14,038 bases of DNA, taken from W11650 sp963545585. Its GTDB lineage: Bacteria; Bacillota; Clostridia; Lachnospirales; Vallitaleaceae. Where the stretch lies: assembly GCA_963545585.1 (NCBI GenBank), contig CAUUKX010000057.1:1-14038 (forward strand), read 5' to 3'. Shown here piece by piece: positions 1-7,284 of this stretch (positions are counted from its first letter, which is position 1; every line of letters begins with the position of its first letter). Made by a program: the position numbers and the translations under genes. Under the pieces are notes generated by a model. That model saw nothing but the letters and a program-made list of their open reading frames with translations, was not told the origin of the DNA and did no database searches.

Positions 1-41
1 AATCTACCCAAGTCAATCGCTTTGCCCCATCTTTAATCTGG

Positions 42-58
42 CTGTAATATTATCACAG
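42..58. promoter_or_regulatory. 17-bp imperfect palindrome, possible operator
   Basis: The half-sites CTGTAATA and TATCACAG match as reverse complements at 7 of 8 positions around a central T. The site lies beyond the 3' end of the beta-galactosidase gene, in AT-rich non-coding DNA at the window edge. It could be an operator of a neighbouring gene outside the window. No gene or promoter here supports that, so the call is weak. The remainder of 1-213 shows no gene and no convincing terminator for the operon. Confidence 0.15.
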
Positions 59-213
59 AATTGTAATGATACCATCACCCAAAAATTAAAATCCGATGTG
101 AGTTTGCTTAAAAAAGGCTTTTCATTTTTGACTCCGCCCGAACAGGCGTCTCTCAATGCTGCGGGCAGATGGCAAAGTATCGCTCGAAGTAATCCGATAG
201 CAATGGCTTCACT

Positions 214-3200
214 TTATTCCCAGCCACAGAAGCGAATGCGGAAACTCTTGCGTTTACCCGACACATCCAGCAAATACTCGGGATGCGTCTTAGCTCCCCA
301 GCTGTCATCACCGCCTACGCCCATTTGCTCGGCAAAGACCCGCACCGCTGTTTGGTACGGTCGCGGCAATTCAAAGGCGTGCCGGGCATTTTCCACTTCA
401 TGCGGGGTATAGGGCGTAACCGACAGGCCAAAGGGCTGACCAAAAAAGCACAGGCCGCCGCCTGATTGATTTTGCACCAGTGCGTAGCGCACTTCCTGTT
501 TCGCTCCCGACTCCTGCGGCCGCAGATACGGTGTCATATTCTCGGCTGCTTTGTTCTGATATATCCCTAACTTAGCACCTGCCAGCCGGTCGGCATAGCT
601 TTCTTCCGGCCCCAAGCCATACCACGTCAAGCGGTCATATTCGGAGTAGAGCCGGAACATCAAGCCAAACTCCGGCATATCGCCCAGCTCCGGCACAACA
701 TCATAGCTCAGTTCCGCTTCCACCGTACCATCAGCCCAAATTTGCCAGATGACATCACAGGTCGCTGTAGGCCTCGTCGGCAAAATATAGCGGTATACAA
801 TTTCCATCCGGCCATCCTTTTCCTCGGCGGAAACGAGTCCCGCTGTCATACCGTCCAGATCGCCCTTGGTCATAATATATTGGCTGGCTAACTTCCACTG
901 CGCATATCGCTGCGGCATGGCATTGCCGTAGTCGTTATCTATCGGCGCTCGCCAGAAATTAGGCAGAACCGCTTCTTTCAGCATTTCCCGGCCGCCGTAG
1001 CGGTAAGAAACCAAACCACCCTGTCCGCTGCTGAATAAGACGGAAAAATGATCTCCCCGCACCCCGATATTAAACCGGCTTTTAATCAGGCGCAGCCCTC
1101 CCTGCCGGTCAGCCCTGAGCTTTGCCCGGCAGTCGTCAATCTCATGGCAGCTGCCAAACACCGCTTGTCCGAAAGCAATCTCATGTCCGGCTCTTGCCCA
1201 GACCGTATCTTCTTTCAGTTCCAGCGCCACAATCACGGTATATTCTCCATCCGCCTTTGGCACTGGCAGCGGCAGCGGCACACTGGCCTCAGTCAGCGGC
1301 AAAACCTTAGTCTCAAAAGTTTTAACCGCCGTCAAGCGGCCGTTGCGGTAAAGTCTTTCCACCGCCTGATACTGGTCGGAGCAGGTAAACAGGCTCTTAT
1401 TGATAATCGTTACTTCCGTTTCCGATACTACGAGCCGGAAGTTTTGATAATTATATTTGACTGCCTGCATTTTCGGCGTCGGTGTTCGGTCGGCAAAGAC
1501 AATCCCATTGCCGGAGAAGTTGCCGTCATGCGGGCGCTCTCGGTGATCGCCCCCATAGGCCAAATATTCCTCACCAAAGGGGTTGCGGGTGCGCACCGCC
1601 TGGTCAACATAATCCCAAATAAAGCCACCCTGATAAGTCGGACATTCTTCGCTCAAACGAATGTATTTATCCATCGCACCGTTGGAGTTGCCCATAGCAT
1701 GGGTGTATTCGCATAAAATAAAAGGTTTGTCCGGGTGCACCTGCAAAAACTCCCGTACCCGAGCAGCGGAAGTATACATCTGGGAATAAATATCCGACGT
1801 ATTCGGATAGCGGTCGTCATACGCCGTTCCCTCATAATGAACCAGCCGGGTATCGTCCTGCTGGCGAATCCACTGGCTCATCTCAAAAATATTTTTGCCG
1901 CCGTAGGATTCATTGCCCATAGACCAGAGCAGAATGGCCGGATGGTTTTTATCCCGCTGATACATTGAGCTGACCCGGTCTAACACCGCCGGCAACCACT
2001 CCGGCTTATTATCCGGCAAAACATTTTTCAGCTTTTCTTCGTCTTTCTCATTTTTAGCCATTGTCCGCCAGGTGCCATGCGTTTCCAAATTGGTTTCATC
2101 AATCAAATACAAACCGAAAATATCGCACAGCCGGTAAAACGGCGAACTGTTGGGATAATGGCTGGTGCGGACGGCATTGATATTGTTCTGCTTCATGGTG
2201 ATAACATCGCACAGCATATCCGCCTCAACCGGCACCCGTCCCCGGTCGCAGCCAAACTCATGCCGGTTAGTGCCGTGAAAAACAATGCGCTGGCCGTTCA
2301 GCTTCATCAAACCGCCATCCAGCTCAAAAAGACGAAAACCGACTAACTGCGGAATATATTCGGCCACCCGGCCATCTTTCTCCAGCTCTATCGTCAACAG
2401 ATAAAGATTGGGCGCTTCCGCACTCCACAGCGCAATATCTTTAATCTCCGCTTCTGCCTGAAGACTCCCGGCACAGCTGATGCTTTCCTGCCAAATCAGC
2501 GGTAAATCCGCCGCTGCTTTTTCCGCAATCTGGCCATCATAAAAATCAAAGGCATAGCGGCGCAAAGACAAACGAGCCTGTCCGCTGCCCCAAACTTCCC
2601 CGGACACTGTTAATTTTCCGGTCTTGAAGTCCGGTGTCGGCTGAGCCGTAATTTTCACATCATATAAGTGCAAATCTCCGACTGCATATAAATAAACTTC
2701 CCGAAAAATACCGGAAAAGCGGAAAAAGTCCTGATCTTCCAGCCACGCAGCCGATGACCATTTATACACCCGCAGCGCCAGCTTGTTTTCTCCGGCCTGC
2801 AAATGCTCCGTCAGTTCATATTCCGACGGCGTAAAGCTGTCCTCGCCGTAGCCGATATACTGACCATTCAGCCAAATCTCAACCGCCTGCTCCACACCCT
2901 GCAAACTTAAAAAAACTCTTTTTCCGGCAAAATTCTCCGGCAAGCGAAAATACTTGACATAGCTGGCCACCGGATTAAACTCCTCTGGTGTCTGGCCGGT
3001 TTTAACATCCTGCACACCCTTCCACGGATATTCGACATTGATATACTGCGGCGTGTCATAACCCTCCATTTGAATATGAGCCGGCACCGGGATATCCGGC
3101 CAAGTCCGGCAGCAGTACTCCGTTTTTTCAAAACCCTCCGGCGCCATATGCGGGTTCATGGCGTAAGCAAACTTCCACATCCCGTTTAAGGAATGATAAA

Positions 3201-3318
3201 AACTGCTTTTTCCTTTTACATATTCCGCTTCCGATGCATAGATTTGATGGTCGGAATGGGCGTTTAACCGGTTTTCCGCAAAAATCTGCGGATTGGTAAC
3301 TCTTTCTGGTAATTTCAT
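214..3318 (-). CDS. lacZ: GH2 beta-galactosidase, LacZ type
   Basis: A 1034-residue glycoside hydrolase family 2 enzyme, close in length to E. coli LacZ (1024), expected to hydrolyse terminal beta-galactosides by a retaining mechanism. Order: N-terminal jelly-roll sugar-binding domain (about 45-210), Ig-like domain (about 212-330), TIM barrel (about 330-620), and C-terminal beta-sandwich domains with the motif NFWRAPIDNDYGN typical of long LacZ proteins. The acid/base Glu470 lies in LLWSMGNES and the nucleophile Glu537 in FILCEYTHAMGNS; GGFIWDYVDQA follows. There is no signal peptide, so it acts in the cytoplasm. The ATG at 3318 has a strong AGGAGG (3323-3328). It is the last gene of the minus-strand cluster, 148 nt after the MalG-type permease, and so probably processes the imported sugar. 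The family call is firm. The true substrate (lactose, galacto-N-biose or N-acetyllactosamine) cannot be read from sequence. Confidence 0.96.
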   Translation of the reverse strand: MKLPERVTNPQIFAENRLNAHSDHQIYASEAEYVKGKSSFYHSLNGMWKFAYAMNPHMAPEGFEKTEYCCRTWPDIPVPAHIQMEGYDTPQYINVEYPWKGVQDVKTGQTPEEFNPVASYVKYFRLPENFAGKRVFLSLQGVEQAVEIWLNGQYIGYGEDSFTPSEYELTEHLQAGENKLALRVYKWSSAAWLEDQDFFRFSGIFREVYLYAVGDLHLYDVKITAQPTPDFKTGKLTVSGEVWGSGQARLSLRRYAFDFYDGQIAEKAAADLPLIWQESISCAGSLQAEAEIKDIALWSAEAPNLYLLTIELEKDGRVAEYIPQLVGFRLFELDGGLMKLNGQRIVFHGTNRHEFGCDRGRVPVEADMLCDVITMKQNNINAVRTSHYPNSSPFYRLCDIFGLYLIDETNLETHGTWRTMAKNEKDEEKLKNVLPDNKPEWLPAVLDRVSSMYQRDKNHPAILLWSMGNESYGGKNIFEMSQWIRQQDDTRLVHYEGTAYDDRYPNTSDIYSQMYTSAARVREFLQVHPDKPFILCEYTHAMGNSNGAMDKYIRLSEECPTYQGGFIWDYVDQAVRTRNPFGEEYLAYGGDHRERPHDGNFSGNGIVFADRTPTPKMQAVKYNYQNFRLVVSETEVTIINKSLFTCSDQYQAVERLYRNGRLTAVKTFETKVLPLTEASVPLPLPVPKADGEYTVIVALELKEDTVWARAGHEIAFGQAVFGSCHEIDDCRAKLRADRQGGLRLIKSRFNIGVRGDHFSVLFSSGQGGLVSYRYGGREMLKEAVLPNFWRAPIDNDYGNAMPQRYAQWKLASQYIMTKGDLDGMTAGLVSAEEKDGRMEIVYRYILPTRPTATCDVIWQIWADGTVEAELSYDVVPELGDMPEFGLMFRLYSEYDRLTWYGLGPEESYADRLAGAKLGIYQNKAAENMTPYLRPQESGAKQEVRYALVQNQSGGGLCFFGQPFGLSVTPYTPHEVENARHAFELPRPYQTAVRVFAEQMGVGGDDSWGAKTHPEYLLDVSGKRKSFRIRFCGWE

Positions 3319-3356
3319 GTTTTCCTCCTAAATGTTATTTTCCTCAACTTTTTTCT

Positions 3357-3384
3357 GCTAAAAGCCCCGCTTTCGGCACTTAGC
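3357..3384 (-). promoter_or_regulatory. stem-loop in the lacZ leader
   Basis: On the minus strand GCTAAGTGCC pairs with GGCTTTTAGC (one G-T pair, one mismatch) around an 8-nt loop, about 30 nt upstream of the lacZ ribosome binding site. No T-run follows on the minus strand, so it is not a normal terminator. A processing or stability element, or partial attenuation between permease genes and lacZ, would fit. The surrounding 148-nt gap (3319-3466) holds no gene and no clear promoter. Its 3' arm overlaps a 10-mer also found in front of the binding-protein gene. Confidence 0.35.
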
Positions 3385-3466
3385 TGCGCTGCACAAGCTC
3401 TATTTGCCAATAGCCGTACAGATGGTATTGCTTTTTTGCCGCAGTGCGAGGCTTATTGCATTTTTC

Positions 3467-4282
3467 TCAGCCTTTGACCGAACCGGTGATTCCCTCGGCA
3501 AAGCTTTTTTGTAAAATCAAAAACAAAATTCCGGTCGGCAGGGTACAAATCGTAACCGCCAGCATCAGCACCCCATAATTGGTTACATAACCGGAAATCA
3601 AATTGGCCACCAGCATCGGCATAGTAAACTTATCCGGATCTAACATAATAATCTTTGGCCATAAATAGCTATTCCACGCCGCCATAAATACCACGGTCGT
3701 CGCCGCCGCATAAGTTGATTTCATGGTCGGCATAAAAATCTGGAAAAAAATCCCCAATTCTCCCATGCCGTCAATTCTGGCCGCTTCAATAATATCCTTA
3801 GGAAATGAGCGGGTTGACTGCCGAAACAGCATAATCAAAAAGGGCGTGGCAATGCTGGGCAGCATAAACCCAATCGTGGTATTAATCAGCCGCCAGTCGC
3901 CAAACTTACGAAACAGCGGAATCATAACCGCCGCAAAGGGAACCATCATTGTCAGCAGCAAAATCTTCATCACCATATCTTTATACTTGTCATGATACAC
4001 CTCAAAAGCATATCCGGCAAGTGAGCAGATAAAAACCGACAACACTGTCAAAAGCGCCGCATTTCGAGCCGAATTAAACATTGCCAATTTTAAATTCTGA
4101 GCCTGTATCAAATCTTGATAATTTTGCAGCAAATTAAAGCCAAAAGTAAGCTTGCCGCGGATTACATCCGTGCTGGTATTGGTTGCAGATGCAATCATCC
4201 AATAAATCGGAAACAAAGAAAACACCGCCGCAATCACTAACACCACATAACGCAAAATATCCTGCCATTTATTTTTAATCAC
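3467..4282 (-). CDS. sugar ABC transporter permease, MalG type (CUT1)
   Basis: An inner-membrane permease of a carbohydrate uptake ABC importer (271 residues from the chosen start). It is hydrophobic, with about six membrane segments beginning at ILRYVVLVIAAVFSLFPIYW. The cytoplasmic EAA loop that contacts the ATPase is clear (EAARIDGMGELGIFFQIFMP, from about residue 166). SAxFSLFPIYWM and the C-terminal FAEGITGSVKG are typical of MalG/LacG relatives. Start choice: the frame opens with GTG at 4291, but the GTG at 4282 sits correctly behind AGGTGAT (4287-4293), a good match to the anti-Shine-Dalgarno sequence. This makes the gene overlap the end of the MalF-type gene by 8 nt, implying translational coupling. 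If 4291 is used, three more residues are added. The pair should form the transmembrane channel; the substrate is inferred only from neighbours. Confidence 0.93.
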   Translation of the reverse strand: MIKNKWQDILRYVVLVIAAVFSLFPIYWMIASATNTSTDVIRGKLTFGFNLLQNYQDLIQAQNLKLAMFNSARNAALLTVLSVFICSLAGYAFEVYHDKYKDMVMKILLLTMMVPFAAVMIPLFRKFGDWRLINTTIGFMLPSIATPFLIMLFRQSTRSFPKDIIEAARIDGMGELGIFFQIFMPTMKSTYAAATTVVFMAAWNSYLWPKIIMLDPDKFTMPMLVANLISGYVTNYGVLMLAVTICTLPTGILFLILQKSFAEGITGSVKG

Positions 4283-5153
4283 GAGTATCACCTACCTTCA
4301 GCTGCAAAAAGGCCAGCACTGCTACTAACAGAAAAATAACATAAGACATTGCCGCCGAATAGGCAAAATTGGGGGCACCCACAAAAGAAGTCTTATAAAT
4401 ATAGTGCGACAAGGTAAGTGTCGTATTGGCAGGCCCTCCATTGGTCAAATTCATAGATTCATCAAATAATTGCAGTGTTCCATTCGTAGACATAATCGCC
4501 GTCAAAAGAATCATTGGCCGCAAAAGCGGTACCGTAATTTTCCAAAAACGCTGCCACGCATTTGCTCCATCAATCCGTGCCGCTTCATACAAGGAAGAAC
4601 TGATATTTTGCAGGCCGGATAAAAAAAACACCATATTATAGCCCGTCCAGCGCCACAGCAGCGCAATAATGATTACCATTCTGGCCGTATTGGTATTGGC
4701 CAGCCAATTGACAGCCTCCCCAATCAAACCTAACTTCAATAATATCAAATTTACAAAGCCGTCAACGGCAAACAGGGATCGAAATATAATCGAATACGAT
4801 ACCAACGACGTCGCACAGGGCAAAAAAATAGCTGTCCGAAAAAAGCCTCGGAACTTCAGCTTTGGCGAATTGAGCAAAACTGCCAGTAAAATAGCCAAAA
4901 GCAACATAATCGGCACCTGAATTCCCAAATACAAAAACGTATTTTTCAGTGCTGTTTTAAAAACCTCATCGGCCAACATTCTTTGATAATTAAACAAGCC
5001 GGCAAATTGAAAATTCGTTCCCGCTCCTTTTTGCAGCGATAAAATCAAAGCTTGAAGCATTGGATAAAAGCTCATCAATGCAATTAAAGCCGCCGCCGGA
5101 AACAAAAATATCCAGCCCGTCAAGCTCTGTCTTTTGGCAAGTGAAAGTTTCAT
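4275..5153 (-). CDS. sugar ABC transporter permease, MalF type (CUT1)
   Basis: The partner permease (292 residues), with about six transmembrane helices; the first is GWIFLFPAAALIALMSFYPM. The EAA loop is canonical (SLYEAARIDGANAWQRFWKI, glutamate near residue 190), and LTNGGPANTTLTLSHYIY matches the conserved C-terminal region of UgpA/MalF-like permeases of the disaccharide/oligosaccharide CUT1 class. The start is placed at the ATG at 5153, 7 nt from GAGAGG (5161-5166). A TTG at 5189 would add 12 polar residues without a better site, and an ATG at 5158 is out of frame. It is separated from the upstream binding-protein gene by 223 nt with two stem-loops. No ATP-binding subunit is encoded nearby, so a shared MsmK-like ATPase elsewhere is likely. 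Confidence 0.94.
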   Translation of the reverse strand: MKLSLAKRQSLTGWIFLFPAAALIALMSFYPMLQALILSLQKGAGTNFQFAGLFNYQRMLADEVFKTALKNTFLYLGIQVPIMLLLAILLAVLLNSPKLKFRGFFRTAIFLPCATSLVSYSIIFRSLFAVDGFVNLILLKLGLIGEAVNWLANTNTARMVIIIALLWRWTGYNMVFFLSGLQNISSSLYEAARIDGANAWQRFWKITVPLLRPMILLTAIMSTNGTLQLFDESMNLTNGGPANTTLTLSHYIYKTSFVGAPNFAYSAAMSYVIFLLVAVLAFLQLKVGDTRD

Positions 5154-5160
5154 ATCATTT

Positions 5161-5166
5161 CCTCTC
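5161..5166 (-). promoter_or_regulatory. ribosome binding site deciding the MalF-type permease start
   Basis: GAGAGG on the minus strand, 7 nt before the ATG at 5153. It favours this start over the upstream TTG at 5189 and the out-of-frame ATG at 5158. Confidence 0.7.
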
Positions 5167-5213
5167 TTTCCGCATCCATTTCCCCTCAATTCCTTACCGT
5201 TTTAGTACGCCTT

Positions 5214-5245
5214 TTGCCATTTATTACCATGATAGCGAATGGCAA
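5214..5245 (-). repeat. inverted repeat / stem-loop between binding protein and permeases
   Basis: Perfect 8-bp arms, TTGCCATT (5214-5221) and AATGGCAA (5238-5245), separated by 16 nt. No T-run follows. It lies about 60 nt upstream of the permease start. It may be an RNA stem that protects or processes the message, or a DNA operator site; the sequence does not distinguish these. Confidence 0.35.
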
Positions 5246-5302
5246 GTGTGAAGCTCAGGCAAATAGATATTTATGCTTAAAAGCAAATAAGGGATGCCGC
5301 AC

Positions 5303-5335
5303 AAAGCCGCGTGAAAATTAATTTCCCGCGGCTTT
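5303..5335 (-). terminator. strong stem-loop after the binding-protein gene, likely leaky terminator or stability hairpin
   Basis: Perfect 9-bp arms AAAGCCGCG (5303-5311) and CGCGGCTTT (5327-5335), extended inside by GAAA/TTTC around an ATTAA loop. It begins 42 nt after the stop codon of the binding-protein gene. Read on the minus strand, only TTTG follows the arm, so termination should be partial; the longer T-run is on the plus strand. Such hairpins are common after binding-protein genes, where they raise binding protein relative to permeases. The whole gap 5154-5376 contains this, the second inverted repeat and no gene. Confidence 0.6.
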
Positions 5336-5376
5336 TTCTCGTGGCAGCCCTTGCATGATAAAACAGGTTTTAGAGC

Positions 5377-6744
5377 TTACTCGCCCATTTTAAACTTAAC
5401 CTCATCCGAAGCTGTTTTTAATGCTTTATCAATATCTTCTCCGCCGAGGATGCCAACAATGACCGTTCCCAGCGCATCTTTGGCCTCATAGTAATAAACC
5501 CCGGGGGCACTGCTTGGAACCTTGGATGCAAAACCGACAATATCTTCATAAATCTTTTGATCTGCGAAGAATTTCTGCGGCTGCTTATAAGCTTCCGTGT
5601 TTGCGGCCGGCAAATAAGTTGCAATTGCACCGGATGACGGCAGAATGGTATTATAAAACTCTACGCTGTCAGCAAAGGTTTCGCCTAAAAACTTCGCTGC
5701 CAGCTCCTTATTTTTGCTGGTTCCGGCAATTCCCCAGCTGGAACCGCCGTTATTGGAGAAGTTCGTCGACTTGGCATCGTCTTCATACAGTTTAGGCATA
5801 TCAACAACTGCCCATTTTCCTTCCTGATCGGCTGTTGTCTGCACCGAGGCCAAAATCCAGCAGCCCTGAATCGTACCAACCACATTACCGCTGGTAAAGC
5901 CGGAAATGAACTCATCCCAGTTATTGACTTCCTGAACAATACCCTTGTCTATCAGCTCTTTATATACCAGAATCAAATCCTTTAATACCTTGTTATCTTC
6001 CATATTCAGGCTGCCGTCTTCTTTAAACAAGCTCCCGCCGCAGGACTGCAGTCCCATCATCACCAAATCCGGCTCGCCGCTGATGACACCTAACATCGGC
6101 TTACCAGTCTTAGCCTTAACTTGTTCCCCGATTTCAATGAATCTTTTCCAAGTAATTCCTTTCAGGTCTTCCGGCTTAAAGCCTGCTTCTTCCAGATAAT
6201 CTCTCCGGACGGCATTTACCACTGTACCATTGTCAAACGGTACACCGAAATTTTTTCCATCGACAACCGAATATGCCACTTTAGACGGAGCAAACTTGGA
6301 AAAATCAATCCCTGAATTGGTCAAATCAGCAAATAAATTGGGATAAAATTGATAATTCTTTTGATACGCATTATCCTGCATTAAGAAAATATCCGGCAAT
6401 TGTTCGGTTTGTCCGGACGTGCCAATCGCCGTAAACTTAGTCTGCAAATCCGACCACCGGGTTTCTACGATATTCAGCTTAATCGGCGCATCGGCATGTT
6501 TTTGGTTATAAACTTTTTCTGCTTCTTGCATCGCATAAATGTTAAATGCCGGATCCCAGCACCAAACTGTCAGTTCCTGCCCTGCTTGCGGCATTTCCTG
6601 CTTTTGCGCTTCGGATGAATTGTCTTTTTTTGTTTCTTTCTGCGTTTCCTTGGATGTATCTTCCTTCGTGGTTGGCTTTTCACCGCAGGCTGCCAAACTC
6701 AAAACCATGATCAGAGAAAGCATAAAACTGATTATTTTTTTCAT
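5377..6744 (-). CDS. sugar ABC transporter substrate-binding lipoprotein (CUT1, family 1 SBP)
   Basis: An extracellular solute-binding protein of 455 residues. It has a lipoprotein signal peptide (MKKIISFMLSLIMVLSLAAC) with lipobox LAAC and lipidated Cys20, then a Lys/Glu/Thr-rich tether (about 22-52). The binding domain starts at LTVWCWDPAFNIYAMQEA, the usual start of MalE/MsmE-like family 1 proteins. Later SBP-like stretches are GKNFGVPFDNGTVVNAVRRD and NNGGSSWGIAGTSKNKELAAKFL. It should capture the oligosaccharide at the cell surface and deliver it to the two permeases downstream. The ATG at 6744 has AGGAGG at 6751-6756; a TTG at 6834 would add 30 residues before the signal peptide and is unlikely. 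It is the first gene of the minus-strand cluster, divergent from the GH101 gene. Galacto-N-biose as ligand is inferred from context, not from binding residues. Confidence 0.94.
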   Translation of the reverse strand: MKKIISFMLSLIMVLSLAACGEKPTTKEDTSKETQKETKKDNSSEAQKQEMPQAGQELTVWCWDPAFNIYAMQEAEKVYNQKHADAPIKLNIVETRWSDLQTKFTAIGTSGQTEQLPDIFLMQDNAYQKNYQFYPNLFADLTNSGIDFSKFAPSKVAYSVVDGKNFGVPFDNGTVVNAVRRDYLEEAGFKPEDLKGITWKRFIEIGEQVKAKTGKPMLGVISGEPDLVMMGLQSCGGSLFKEDGSLNMEDNKVLKDLILVYKELIDKGIVQEVNNWDEFISGFTSGNVVGTIQGCWILASVQTTADQEGKWAVVDMPKLYEDDAKSTNFSNNGGSSWGIAGTSKNKELAAKFLGETFADSVEFYNTILPSSGAIATYLPAANTEAYKQPQKFFADQKIYEDIVGFASKVPSSAPGVYYYEAKDALGTVIVGILGGEDIDKALKTASDEVKFKMGE

Positions 6745-6750
6745 TATTAT

Positions 6751-6756
6751 CCTCCT
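6751..6756 (-). promoter_or_regulatory. ribosome binding site deciding the binding-protein start
   Basis: A perfect AGGAGG on the minus strand, 6 nt before the ATG at 6744. It places the start directly at the lipoprotein signal peptide and excludes the longer reading from 6834. Confidence 0.85.
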
Positions 6757-6850
6757 AAGTTTTATTGATTTGCTTTTAACATTTTTGCCCCGCTTTTTCC
6801 ACTGAAGCGGTCCACGCTTTCGGGCGGCAAACAAAATCGTTTGGAAATTC

Positions 6851-6909
6851 TTCTGCTCAAAGAACCCGGGCGTAAGTTTCTGAGTCCTAAAAAGCAGAAT
6901 CCTTACCCG
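6851..6909 (-). promoter_or_regulatory. two mutually exclusive hairpins in the binding-protein leader
   Basis: On the minus strand, fold A pairs CGGGTAAG (6909-6902) with CTTACGCCCG (6876-6867, 2-nt bulge) and TTCTG (6899-6895) with CAGAA (6882-6878). Fold B pairs TTCTGCT (6899-6893) with AGCAGAA (6857-6851), a perfect 7 bp. Both use TTCTG, so they cannot coexist. This is the usual form of a switching leader, but neither fold ends in a T-run and I recognise no riboswitch or T-box. A third stem, CCGCTT with AAGCGG, lies nearer the start codon (about 6790-6810). It could be chance or a regulatory 5' UTR. Confidence 0.3.
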
Positions 6910-6931
6910 TTTCTTTCAAATCTTTATCCAT
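6887..6931 (-). CDS. possible 14-residue leader peptide
   Basis: The tiny frame MDKDLKETGKDSAF has AAAGG 7 nt before its ATG. Its stop falls in the loop of the leader hairpin at 6867-6909. Its ATG shares one base with the stop of the preceding tiny frame (TGATG), the arrangement used for translational coupling. Such short frames arise often by chance and nothing marks this one as conserved, so it is listed only as a candidate. Confidence 0.15.
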   Translation of the reverse strand: MDKDLKETGKDSAF

Positions 6932-7008
6932 CAAACGGCCTTTCGTTCTCTCCTCCTTTCCAGTCGGCAAGCCTTCAAAATTTTCAAACCATAAAAAGAT
7001 ACCGCCAT
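6931..7008 (-). CDS. possible 25-residue basic leader peptide
   Basis: A frame starting MAVSFYGLKILKAC and ending in an arginine/lysine-rich tail (RLERRRERKAV). AGGGAG lies 10 nt before the ATG, and the frame starts about 27 nt after the predicted transcription start. Part of the purine-rich sequence that could serve as a downstream ribosome binding site (AGGAGG, 6952-6957) is inside it, which by itself would create Arg codons. It ends in TGATG with the next tiny frame. I do not recognise the peptide; chance is the default explanation. Confidence 0.15.
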   Translation of the reverse strand: MAVSFYGLKILKACRLERRRERKAV

Positions 7009-7041
7009 CCAATGATTACTCCCTAAATTTTTTATAAAAAT

Positions 7042-7070
7042 ATTATACTTATTTTCTGCAAATAAATCAA
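7042..7070 (-). promoter_or_regulatory. sigma-A-type promoter for the transporter/lacZ cluster
   Basis: On the minus strand, TTGATT (7070-7065), a 17-nt spacer and a perfect TATAAT (7047-7042). Transcription should start near 7035, leaving a leader of about 290 nt before the binding-protein ATG. This is the best minus-strand match in the intergenic region. Confidence 0.6.
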
Positions 7071-7118
7071 GAGGTTTTTATTTATTTTTACTTGTTTCTT
7101 CTTGCCGGTTTCCTGATT

Positions 7119-7157
7119 TGAGTTAAAATACAAAATATTTCTCTAAAAATTAACTCA
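7119..7157. promoter_or_regulatory. inverted repeat midway between the divergent promoters, candidate regulator site
   Basis: Perfect half-sites TGAGTTAA (7119-7126) and TTAACTCA (7150-7157), 31 bp centre to centre (about three helical turns). The centre (7138) lies almost exactly halfway between the two -35 elements (7070 and 7203), about 100 bp upstream of each predicted start. An extra TAACT at 7161-7165 repeats the one at 7151-7155 one helical turn later. One regulator acting on both directions would fit. AT-rich DNA makes such repeats fairly easy by chance, and no regulator gene is in the window. Confidence 0.3.
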
Positions 7158-7202
7158 TTATAACTAAAAAAACAGCACCTCATAATTTATCAACTATACA
7201 TA

Positions 7203-7231
7203 TTGAACATAAATAAATAATAGGTTATAAT
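7203..7231 (+). promoter_or_regulatory. sigma-A-type promoter of the GH101 gene
   Basis: TTGAAC (7203-7208), a 17-nt spacer and a perfect TATAAT (7226-7231). Transcription should begin near 7238, giving a short leader of about 47 nt that ends in AAAGGAG (7272-7278), 6 nt before the ATG. Confidence 0.7.
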
Positions 7232-7284
7232 AAGGATGCCACATCCCATTAGGGAAAAAAACAGAAACTTGAAAGGAGAACATC

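Noticed and set aside
100..175. Intrinsic terminator for the lacZ transcript
   Set aside because: The CGCC/GGCG hairpin near 145 is short and is followed on the minus strand by A-rich rather than T-rich sequence; the TTTTTT further on has no stable stem directly before it.
98..412. 104-residue plus-strand frame at the left edge
   Set aside because: It overlaps the 3' end of lacZ on the opposite strand, and the peptide has no recognisable features.
1048..1716. 222-residue plus-strand open frame inside lacZ
   Set aside because: It is antisense to the catalytic part of a clear GH2 gene, has no recognisable domain and its composition looks like a reverse-strand shadow.
4275..5189. Longer MalF-type start at TTG 5189
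   Set aside because: The ATG at 5153 has GAGAGG at 7-nt spacing and begins just before the first helix.
5377..6834. Longer binding-protein start at TTG 6834
   Set aside because: It would place 30 polar residues before a standard lipoprotein signal peptide; the ATG at 6744 has a perfect AGGAGG.
6745..7041. Known riboswitch or T-box in the leader
   Set aside because: No T-box sequence (AGGGTGG-like) and no riboswitch core I know is present, and neither fold ends in a T-run.
7042..7284. Catabolite-responsive element (cre) at the promoters
   Set aside because: No stretch fits the cre consensus with its central CG well enough; the region is mostly A/T.
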